Of a DNA stretch of 11,528 nt, positions 1 through 5,958 are shown one piece after another (position 1 is the stretch's first letter; each line of letters begins with the position of its first letter). The notes beneath the pieces are model-generated. The model was not told where the DNA came from, did no database searches, and was given only the letters and a program-made list of their open reading frames with translations. Source of the DNA: Clostridia bacterium (GTDB taxonomy: Bacteria; Bacillota; Clostridia; Christensenellales; CAG-138); assembly GCA_030530185.1 (NCBI GenBank), contig JAUMVL010000044.1, forward strand, positions 1 through 11,528. Direction: 5' to 3'. The position numbers were made by a program, and so were the translations under genes.

Positions 1-37
1 CTGTACTGACGCTACGCCGAGGCTGAAAAACCAGCTA

Positions 38-118
38 ATTTTCGGCGAATTCATAAAAGAAGCGGCCCTTTGGGCCGTTTCTTCAAACAGGTTTTCTTTG
101 TTTCTCTTCGCCGAAAAT
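38..118. repeat. 12-base inverted repeat enclosing the second hairpin
   Basis: ATTTTCGGCGAA (38-49) and TTCGCCGAAAAT (107-118) are exact reverse complements and bracket the hairpin at 57-83, making a nested two-level stem. No target-site duplication or coding content supports a mobile element. Confidence 0.55.
53..83 (-). terminator. Second, probably bidirectional terminator hairpin
   Basis: The arms 57-68 and 72-83 pair over 12 positions with one mismatch on the minus strand (a G-U wobble on the plus), around a three-base loop. The core is CGGCCC/GGGCCG. The minus-strand transcript then runs CTTCTTTTAT, a usable U-tract. It backs up the first hairpin and could also end a gene entering from the left. 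Confidence 0.6.
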
Positions 119-144
119 GTTCTGGACACTTTATTGACAGTCTG

Positions 145-168
145 AAGAGCCGCCCGAGGGCGGCTCTT
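145..168 (-). terminator. Terminator-like hairpin just after the pyrophosphatase gene
   Basis: An 11-base perfect inverted repeat, AAGAGCCGCCC (145-155) and GGGCGGCTCTT (158-168), lies 10 bases past the hppA stop. On the minus strand the following run is only CTCTTCAG, so the U-tract is weak. On the plus strand it is CTCTTTG, so it could also work for a convergent gene. Confidence 0.6.
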
Positions 169-178
169 TGTAAATTGC

Positions 179-2308
179 TTACAGCAGATGGAACAGGGCG
201 ACGACGCCGGAGAAGACGATCGACACGGTCGCGCAGAGCTTGATGAGGATGTTCAGCGACGGGCCGGACGTATCCTTGAATGGATCGCCGATCGTATCGC
301 CGACGACGGACGCCTTGTGCGGCTTACTGCCCTTGCCGCCGAAATGTCCTTCCTCGATGTACTTTTTCGCGTTGTCCCATGCGCCGCCCGCGTTGGACAT
401 AAAGACGGACACCGCAAAGCCTGCGACGGAGACGCCGGCCAGCAGGCCGACGACGCCGGTCGGTCCGAGAATCAGACCGACTGCGATCGGGACGGCGACC
501 GCCATGACCGCGGGGGCGACCATTTCCTTCAAGGCACCCTTGGTGCAGATCGAAACGCATTTGGCATATTCGGGCGTTGCGATGCCTTCCAGGATGCCCG
601 GGATCTCACGGAACTGACGGCGCACCTCAATGACGACGGACTGTGCAGCGCGCTCGACGCCGTTCATCGTCACGGCTGCAAATACGAATACGAGCATTGC
701 GCCGACGAACATGCCGATCAGAACGGTCGGGTTGATGATCGAGAAGTTTAGAACGATGTCGGTCTTATCCTGAATGATGTTCACGTAGGAGACGAGCAGG
801 GCGAGCGAGGTCAGCGAAGCGGAGCCGATTGCAAAGCCCTTTCCGGTTGCGGCGGTCGTGTTGCCGAGCGAATCGAGCGCGTCGGTGCGTTCCCTTACCT
901 GCGGGTCCATGCCGGCCATCTGTGCAATGCCGCCGGCGTTGTCCGCGACGGGACCGTATGCGTCTGTTGCGAGCGTGATGCCGAGCGTGGACAGCATGCC
1001 GACACCCGCAATGCCGATGCCGTACAGACCGCGGTTGAACGACTGGAGGAAGTGGCCGTTGGCATCCACGATCTCATGCGTGCCGCCGGCCGCATAGTAG
1101 CTGATCAGAACCGCTGCGCAGACGATCAGAATCGATGTCAGAGCGGACTCCATGCCCAGCGAAATGCCGCCGATGACGATCGTTGCATAGCCCGTCTGGG
1201 ACGTTGCTGCAAGGTTACGTGTGGGCTTGTAGCTTTCAGAGGTGAAAAACTCGGTAAAGAAGCCGATCAGGCAGCCTGCAATCAGACCGGAGATGATCGA
1301 AATATAGATGCCGACCCACGGCGAGCCGTCAACGTCGCGGAAGATGAAGTAGGTTAACGGGAGCGCGACGATCGCGGACAGGATCGCGGCGGTGTAGGTG
1401 CCGGTGCGCAGCGTACGCAGAAGAGTCATCTGCGTCGCGTTTTCCTTGACGCGGACAAGCTGTGCGCCGATGATCGAGCAGATGATGCCGGACACCGCAA
1501 GCATCAGCGGGAGGAACATGCCCGCAAAGCCGTAGCCGCCGATGGCAGACAGCGCGAACGTGGCAAGAATGCTGCCGACATACGATTCATACAGGTCGGC
1601 GCCCATGCCGGCAACGTCGCCGACGTTGTCACCGACGTTATCGGCGATCGTGGCGGGGTTGCGCGGATCGTCTTCGGGGATCTTTTTTTCGACTTTACCG
1701 ACAAGGTCCGCGCCGACGTCGGCCGCCTTGGTATAGATGCCGCCGCCGACGCGCGCAAACAGCGCCATAAACGAAGCGCCCATGCCGTTCATGACCATGA
1801 TGTTGCCGAGCGTGACCGCATCTCGGATGCCGAATACGTAATAAAGCAGGAAATACCAGAGCGTGACATCCAAAATACCGAGTGCGACGACCGTAAAGCC
1901 CATGACCGAGCCGGCCGAGAATGCGACGCGAAGACCGCGATTCAAACCTTCGGAAGCCGCCTGGGCGGTACGCGAGTTTGCATGCGTGGCGATCTTCATG
2001 CCGATAAAGCCGGCCAGCAGCGACCAGACGCCGCCGGTCAGGAAAGCGAACGGCGTGAATTGCGACAGCATTGCGCCGTTCGAGACGAATGCGATGACGG
2101 CAAGAACGACAAACACGATTGCAAATACCGGCAGAACGGTCTTATATTGCCGCTGCAAATATGCGTTTGCCCCCTCTCGAATGGAGCCTGCAATTTGTTT
2201 CATCCGGTCCGTACCCTCGGAGAAGGACATGACCTTTTTCGTTTGCAGCAGGGCATAGATGCCTGCCAATGCTGCACCAACAAATCCGATCCAGAATAAG
2301 TTTTCCAT
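179..2308 (-). CDS. hppA: Membrane-bound ion-translocating pyrophosphatase, K+-dependent, probably Na+-type
   Basis: This 709-residue integral membrane enzyme hydrolyses cytosolic pyrophosphate and uses the energy to pump H+ and/or Na+ out of the cell. Seen in the sequence: the substrate loop DVGADLVGKVE at residues 197-207, the PEDDPRNPATIADNVGDNVGD stretch from 211 (aspartates that hold Mg-PPi), and the C-terminal VGDTIGDPFKDTSGP block at 669-683. Length is normal for the family. GNTTAATGKG has Ala486 and Gly489, the K+-dependent pattern; K+-independent enzymes carry Lys and Thr there. Glu241 in GADLYES sits three residues after the Asp, as in Na+-pumping members, whereas plant-type H+ pumps shift the Glu four residues later. 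The start at 2308 is preferred over an in-frame GTG at 2440 because an AGAGGT ribosome site precedes it and MENLFWIGF is a typical family N-terminus. It is separated from its upstream neighbour by a terminator and a long leader. The family call is near certain; the ion is inferred. Confidence 0.95.
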   Translation of the reverse strand: MENLFWIGFVGAALAGIYALLQTKKVMSFSEGTDRMKQIAGSIREGANAYLQRQYKTVLPVFAIVFVVLAVIAFVSNGAMLSQFTPFAFLTGGVWSLLAGFIGMKIATHANSRTAQAASEGLNRGLRVAFSAGSVMGFTVVALGILDVTLWYFLLYYVFGIRDAVTLGNIMVMNGMGASFMALFARVGGGIYTKAADVGADLVGKVEKKIPEDDPRNPATIADNVGDNVGDVAGMGADLYESYVGSILATFALSAIGGYGFAGMFLPLMLAVSGIICSIIGAQLVRVKENATQMTLLRTLRTGTYTAAILSAIVALPLTYFIFRDVDGSPWVGIYISIISGLIAGCLIGFFTEFFTSESYKPTRNLAATSQTGYATIVIGGISLGMESALTSILIVCAAVLISYYAAGGTHEIVDANGHFLQSFNRGLYGIGIAGVGMLSTLGITLATDAYGPVADNAGGIAQMAGMDPQVRERTDALDSLGNTTAATGKGFAIGSASLTSLALLVSYVNIIQDKTDIVLNFSIINPTVLIGMFVGAMLVFVFAAVTMNGVERAAQSVVIEVRRQFREIPGILEGIATPEYAKCVSICTKGALKEMVAPAVMAVAVPIAVGLILGPTGVVGLLAGVSVAGFAVSVFMSNAGGAWDNAKKYIEEGHFGGKGSKPHKASVVGDTIGDPFKDTSGPSLNILIKLCATVSIVFSGVVALFHLL

Positions 2309-2312
2309 AGCT

Positions 2313-2318
2313 ACCTCT
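2313..2318 (-). promoter_or_regulatory. Ribosome binding site deciding the hppA start
   Basis: Minus-strand AGAGGT lies four bases before the ATG at 2308. It supports the short 709-residue form over the upstream in-frame GTG at 2440, whose extra 44 residues are Arg/Ser-rich and unlike the family. Confidence 0.75.
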
Positions 2319-2334
2319 TTTCTTACTGTGTTTT

Positions 2335-2353
2335 CAAACGAGGATTTCGTTTG
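2335..2353 (-). other. Hairpin in the hppA 5' leader
   Basis: CAAACGA (2335-2341) and TCGTTTG (2347-2353) form a 7-base stem with a 5-base loop, ending about 17 bases before the ribosome site. It could influence translation, but no partner structure is clear. Confidence 0.4.
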
Positions 2354-2374
2354 GATGTTGAAAGGAGAATCTTC

Positions 2375-2392
2375 TCCGGAACGCGTTCCGGA
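2375..2392. repeat. 18-base perfect palindrome upstream of hppA
   Basis: TCCGGAACGCGTTCCGGA reads the same on both strands. With no loop it fits a dimeric DNA-binding protein site better than an RNA hairpin, though a smaller stem with an ACGCGT loop is possible. Confidence 0.5.
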
Positions 2393-2461
2393 CAACCGAC
2401 GCCGACGCTGCGGAAGAGAAAACGGGGAACGGTCTGCCACAATGGGCGAGCTTCCTTGCTT

Positions 2462-2491
2462 TGCAAACGTTTACGACGAGAAAGAAAAGCG
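2462..2491 (+). repeat. AAACGTTT-centred element, copy A
   Basis: The core GCAAACGTTTAC (2463-2474) is shared exactly with copy B, and the 30-base stretch matches it at 26 positions. Bases 2451-2474 are also the inverted match of copy C (23 of 24). The core resembles LacI/CcpA-family operators, which centre on a CG inside an A/T-rich palindrome. Confidence 0.7.
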
Positions 2492-2557
2492 CAACCCCTT
2501 CGGAACGGGACGGTGAGAAGCCGTCTACAGGACAATCGTCCGTGTCACGAATGAGTC

Positions 2558-2587
2558 TGCAAACGTTTACGAAGCAAAAGAAAAACG
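2558..2587 (+). repeat. AAACGTTT-centred element, copy B
   Basis: The core GCAAACGTTTAC (2559-2570) is followed by GAAGCAAAAGAAAA, an A-rich arm nearly shared with copy A in the same orientation. It lies 96 bases from copy A, start to start. Confidence 0.7.
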
Positions 2588-2746
2588 GAATCAGCCGCGT
2601 TCCTTTGCAAGGAAAGAGGAGGAAGGGGAGAAACCCTCCCGTTCCGGGCGATTCGCGGGACCGGCCTTGCGGATGGCCGGCTGCCGCAGGTCTTCGGCAC
2701 GACCGCGGTGCGAATCAAGCGGGGTTTGCGCAGGCTTTTTCGGAAT

Positions 2747-2770
2747 GTAAACGTTTGCGAAGCAAGGAAG
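2747..2770 (-). repeat. AAACGTTT-centred element, copy C, inverted
   Basis: GTAAACGTTTGC (2747-2758) is the exact reverse complement of the core in copies A and B. With its GAAGCAAGGAAG arm it forms a 24-base inverted repeat with 2451-2474, differing at one base. It abuts the tail of the phosphoesterase terminator. Confidence 0.7.
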
Positions 2771-2820
2771 AAATCAAAACCAGGGCGTCTGCCGTGAAGG
2801 TCCGCCGATCGGCAGACGCC
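2768..2820 (-). terminator. Intrinsic terminator of the phosphoesterase gene
   Basis: GGCGTCTGCCG (2784-2794) and CGGCAGACGCC (2810-2820) form an 11-base perfect stem starting 27 bases past the stop codon. The minus-strand transcript continues CTGGTTTTGATTTCTT, a T-rich though interrupted tail. The 15-base loop is larger than usual. Confidence 0.65.
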
Positions 2821-2847
2821 TGTGCTTTGCAAGGTTGTTGAGGGAAA

Positions 2848-5800
2848 TCAGATCTTTCGCTTGCTGCGGAACAGGAGGACCGCAGCGATGATTGCGGCGA
2901 TCGCGAAGAGGCAGATACCGCTCCAGAGGATCGCGGGGTAGGAGCTTGCCGGCGGCTCGGGATCGATCAAAATCTCGGGCTTCGGCGTGTCAGCGGGGAG
3001 CGGGTCCGCATCCGGCCGGCTGCTCGGAAGCATCGAAGCTGCGGTCTGCTCCGCTTCGACGGCCTTTTCCAGACGGAAGCTGTCGATGACGGTGTAGTCG
3101 GAACAGTTCTTTTTGGTCGCGCTTCCGGCGTTTGTGCGCTGATAGACGGTTACGGTCAACGCTCCGTCTGCGGCTTCGACATACGCAAAGTATTGGCGCG
3201 GATCGTCGGTGCCGCCGGTCTGGAACTGAAGAATATCGTCGATCTCGTGACCGTAATTGTCAAATTTCGGGCCCATCGGGCTGACGGTGACAAACGTCGT
3301 CGCTTCGCCGAGGTCCTTTGCGTTGCCGCTGCCGTCCACGGTTGCGCGGAAGTAGTTGTGGATATGGCCGTTGAAGAACAGGTCGACGTCCAGCTCCTCG
3401 CACATCTGCTCGAGGAACGCGGTTGCGGCCGGGTCCTTCTGCACAAGACCGGCATGACCCAGGAGGATGCGCCAGCTGCAGCCGCTCTGCTCGAAGACCT
3501 CCTTGGCCCATTCCTTTTGCAGCTGATAGTAGTTCAGCTTGTCGGCGGAGGCATCGGCACCCTCGATGCCGGTGTACGGATCGGTGTTCAGCGTGACAAA
3601 GCACACGTCGCCGACGACAAATGCGGAGGTCGTTTCGGCGAGCATCTCGTCGTCGATGCCGTTGGGCAGGTTGGTGCGGCCCTTGAAGTGCGAATAGATC
3701 ACATCGCCCTTGGCTTCGTGGTTGCCGGGCGCAAATGCGGTCAGCGTGGATGCGTAGATATCGCCGATCGTGTCATACATAAACCGCCATTCGGACATGG
3801 TATCGTCCTCGGTCAGATCGCCGACGTTTGCGACAAAGTCCGGATGCAGCGTATCGGTGAGAAACGTATTGGCTGTGTAGAGGTAGGGGAGATACCCCTC
3901 CTCGTTCGTGGATTGCAGATCGGAGATCACGACAAATGAGAACGCTTTGCTGTCCGGCAGCGTCGTGAACGAGTTGATCTTGCTCGTATAGTCGCGCGTG
4001 CCGTCGTTGGTCACCGCCATGTATTCATACGCGGTGTCGGGATCGAGCCCGTCGAGATCAACCGAATAGCTTGTAAACGTGCCGTGATCGTTCCGCACCT
4101 CGACCCGCTCGGTTTCGGTCACCGGCACGATGCCTTCCCACTGGGAAGCGCCCGCATGGCGCCAGCGCAGCTCGGAGGTGAGTCCGTCGGCCTCGGTCAT
4201 CCAGTTGAAGCAGACCTCGGCATAGGTTGCGCCGGGGGAAAGCGTCAGCTGCTCGGGCGCGAACTTCGACGAAGCGGAAACGACGTCGAGCCGCATCGTA
4301 CCCTCGCTCGGGAAGGCATATTCGGCGCCGTCAATGATCGCTGTGCAATAGTAGTAGTAGGTGCCGACCTTTTCGGCGGCAAGGTTTGCAATCAAGCCGC
4401 CCTCGATCAGCTCCATCGGGATCGCGTTCGTGCACGCGGATTTTGCCTTACCCGTGCCGTAATACAACGTCCCGCCGCTGATGGATGCACCGTCCGGCAG
4501 CAAGACCGGCGCCGCAATCGTCGCCGTGTCGCCCTCAAAAGCCGTGTTGACCATCGGCTCCGAGAGGCGAAGGACCGGCGTTTTTACGGTCAGATCCGCA
4601 GCGATCCGATCGGACAGGTCTGTGGAATCGACAAAGTCCTTCAGCATCGGGTAGCCGTTTGTGTCGTCGCCGACCCATGCCCAGACGGTTTCCAGATCCC
4701 AGCCGAGCGCGTCGGTATAGAGGGCTTTTTCACGAAGGGCTGCGCCGGAAACCGTTGTAAACGCTTCGCCCTCAGGATGGTCGGAGGAGACGCCGCCAAG
4801 CAGGCGCGTGCCCTCCCAGACATAATTGTTGTGAATGTGCGAGCCGCTGTCACCGCTGTAATTGCCGCAGAGCAGCCCGACGTTTGTACTGGCTTCGCCG
4901 CCGTTGACCTCGGTCAGCAGCATGACGTTGTTGTCGATCGCCGTACCGCCCTTGAGGTTGCCGACAATGCCCGCGACGCTGTCCGCATCGGCGCCGAGCA
5001 CCTTGATCGAGCCGCCGACGTAGCAGTTGATGATCTGTCCGCCCTTGGAGTTCGAGGCGGAAACGCCGCCCGCGGCACCGTTTTCGTTGCCCTGCCCGCG
5101 GACGAGAATGTCGCAGTAGACGAAGCAGTTGCGCGCAACGCCGATATAGCCGTTGTCGTTGCGCTTGATCTTGCCGGCAAGGCCGCCGGCGTTCTTTTCG
5201 GCGCAGTCGATCGTGCCGGTGCAGACGACGTTGTCGATGTCGCCGTACACTTCACCCGCTAAAATGCCGCAGGTGGCAAGACCGACGATCTCGGCATCGA
5301 GGACCGCAAGATTTCTCACATAGCCCTGCCCGAAGTCGTGACCGATGTTGCCGAACAGGCCGACGTATTTGCCGCCCGGACGCACAATACGAAGATTTTT
5401 GATCGCATGGCCCTGTCCGTCAAACGTGCCGAAGAAGGCGCACTTGACGCCGCCGTCCTCGGCCTCGTCCGCCAGCGCCGCGATCGGGGGCATATAGCCC
5501 TTCGTTTCGGTTCCGGCTTTTTCGGAAAGCTTGGTACCGATCGAGGCCATCAGCGGGGCCATGTCGAGGTCCGCCGTCAGAACGTATGTTCCGTTGCAGG
5601 GCGCGTCGGGCGCGCCGTCGCCGTTCGTATCCTCCGGCTTCCAGAGACCGGAGAGGTAGAGGAGCTGCTCGGGGGTGGAAATTTCATAGCGTGCATCCGA
5701 CGCATTGTAGGTCGGCGGCACGGCGCCAAGCTCGGTGAGTACTTCCACAGGCCAATAATCCTGCTTCCACCAGTTTGATGCGTTTTCCTCGGCAGCGGCG

Positions 5801-5862
5801 CTCTGCGGCAACGGCGCGAGAACCAGCAGCAAGGAAAGAACGACCAAAAGCGTACGCTTCAT
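2848..5862 (-). CDS. Surface-anchored calcineurin-like metallophosphoesterase with GLUG beta-helix
   Basis: This 1004-residue exported protein probably cleaves phosphate esters outside the cell. Domains in order: signal peptide (1-24, cut after SAAA-type residues); a GLUG/beta-helix region (about 56-410) with YVLTADLDM, FFGTFDGQGHAIKNL, YVGLFGNIG and GGLAGKI repeats, closing with a typical NGYPML end; an Ig-like region (about 425-530); an Fn3-like domain as in purple acid phosphatases (about 534-636); and the metallophosphatase domain (about 640-875). Metal motifs are SDLQ (Asp648, Gln650 in place of the usual His), GDLTED (Asp682), GNHE (714-716), GHAG (His803) and GHIHN (His833, His835). 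A Pro-rich spacer (945-975), a membrane helix (977-998) and the tail RSKRKI anchor it; no LPxTG motif is visible. AAGGAG (5872-5877) sets the start. It has terminators on both sides. The substrate is unknown; family resemblance suggests a phosphomonoesterase or nucleotidase. Confidence 0.88.
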   Translation of the reverse strand: MKRTLLVVLSLLLVLAPLPQSAAAEENASNWWKQDYWPVEVLTELGAVPPTYNASDARYEISTPEQLLYLSGLWKPEDTNGDGAPDAPCNGTYVLTADLDMAPLMASIGTKLSEKAGTETKGYMPPIAALADEAEDGGVKCAFFGTFDGQGHAIKNLRIVRPGGKYVGLFGNIGHDFGQGYVRNLAVLDAEIVGLATCGILAGEVYGDIDNVVCTGTIDCAEKNAGGLAGKIKRNDNGYIGVARNCFVYCDILVRGQGNENGAAGGVSASNSKGGQIINCYVGGSIKVLGADADSVAGIVGNLKGGTAIDNNVMLLTEVNGGEASTNVGLLCGNYSGDSGSHIHNNYVWEGTRLLGGVSSDHPEGEAFTTVSGAALREKALYTDALGWDLETVWAWVGDDTNGYPMLKDFVDSTDLSDRIAADLTVKTPVLRLSEPMVNTAFEGDTATIAAPVLLPDGASISGGTLYYGTGKAKSACTNAIPMELIEGGLIANLAAEKVGTYYYYCTAIIDGAEYAFPSEGTMRLDVVSASSKFAPEQLTLSPGATYAEVCFNWMTEADGLTSELRWRHAGASQWEGIVPVTETERVEVRNDHGTFTSYSVDLDGLDPDTAYEYMAVTNDGTRDYTSKINSFTTLPDSKAFSFVVISDLQSTNEEGYLPYLYTANTFLTDTLHPDFVANVGDLTEDDTMSEWRFMYDTIGDIYASTLTAFAPGNHEAKGDVIYSHFKGRTNLPNGIDDEMLAETTSAFVVGDVCFVTLNTDPYTGIEGADASADKLNYYQLQKEWAKEVFEQSGCSWRILLGHAGLVQKDPAATAFLEQMCEELDVDLFFNGHIHNYFRATVDGSGNAKDLGEATTFVTVSPMGPKFDNYGHEIDDILQFQTGGTDDPRQYFAYVEAADGALTVTVYQRTNAGSATKKNCSDYTVIDSFRLEKAVEAEQTAASMLPSSRPDADPLPADTPKPEILIDPEPPASSYPAILWSGICLFAIAAIIAAVLLFRSKRKI

Positions 5863-5877
5863 TCAGAACAACTCCTT

Positions 5878-5943
5878 TCCACAGGAATCCGGTTCGGAAA
5901 AAGGGACTGTGGAGGCGGTCAATCGTTTGACCGCGCTCCACAG
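5878..5943 (-). promoter_or_regulatory. Possible attenuator: three mutually pairing segments before the phosphoesterase
   Basis: The terminator's 3' arm (plus-strand CTGTGGAG, 5907-5914) can pair either with its 5' arm (5936-5943) or, over 7 bases, with plus-strand TCCACAG at 5878-5884. The latter lies right next to the ribosome site at 5872-5877. That gives an exclusive choice between terminator and an alternative stem. Regulation is inference; no leader peptide or ligand domain is identified. Confidence 0.35.
5898..5943 (-). terminator. Strong intrinsic terminator after the modular lipoprotein gene
   Basis: The stem CTGTGGAG-GCGGTCAA (5907-5922) pairs with TTGACCGC and CTCCACAG (5927-5934, 5936-5943) with one bulged G and a 4-base loop. 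The minus-strand transcript then runs TCCCTTTTT. It starts 15 bases past the lipoprotein stop and ends only 35 bases before the phosphoesterase start, so it may act as an attenuator. Confidence 0.85.
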
Positions 5944-5958
5944 ACGGGTTCGGATTTG

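Larger units (their letters stand above)
1..178. other. Noncoding left edge with two terminator-like hairpins
   Basis: No convincing gene is seen here. One plus-strand frame is open from base 2 to a TGA at 143-145, but the peptide is not recognisable and runs through the hairpins, so it is not called. The stretch holds two tandem stem-loops and an outer 12-base inverted repeat, all downstream of the pyrophosphatase gene. Confidence 0.6.
2309..2767 (-). promoter_or_regulatory. Long noncoding leader of the pyrophosphatase gene
   Basis: About 460 bases separate the upstream terminator from the hppA start. Several short open frames cross it, but none has a credible start plus ribosome site or a recognisable product. 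It contains three AAACGTTT-centred repeats, an 18-base palindrome, a 7-base hairpin close to the start codon and GC-rich stem-loops such as CCGGCC/GGCCGG (2661-2666/2675-2680). A promoter must lie here because a terminator precedes it, but I cannot pick convincing -35 and -10 boxes. A structured 5' leader is possible. Confidence 0.55.

Noticed and set aside
2..145. C-terminal end of a plus-strand gene entering from the left
   Set aside because: The 47 codons are open, but the peptide is unrecognised and the frame passes through a terminator hairpin and its inverted repeat.
2309..2440. 44-residue N-terminal extension of the pyrophosphatase from an upstream GTG
   Set aside because: The extension is Arg/Ser-rich and unlike the family; a good ribosome site sits directly before the internal ATG at 2308.
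2451..2770. CRISPR array or insertion sequence
   Set aside because: The repeats are only three, differ in orientation and spacing (96 and about 188 bases), and enclose no transposase or spacer-like units.
2461..2841. 126-codon plus-strand frame and a 95-codon minus-strand frame in the hppA leader
   Set aside because: Both need weak alternative starts, lack ribosome sites, run through the terminator and repeats, and are basic and featureless.
4084..5262. 392-codon open frame on the plus strand
   Set aside because: It is antisense to the phosphoesterase, whose domain motifs are clear; no independent evidence.
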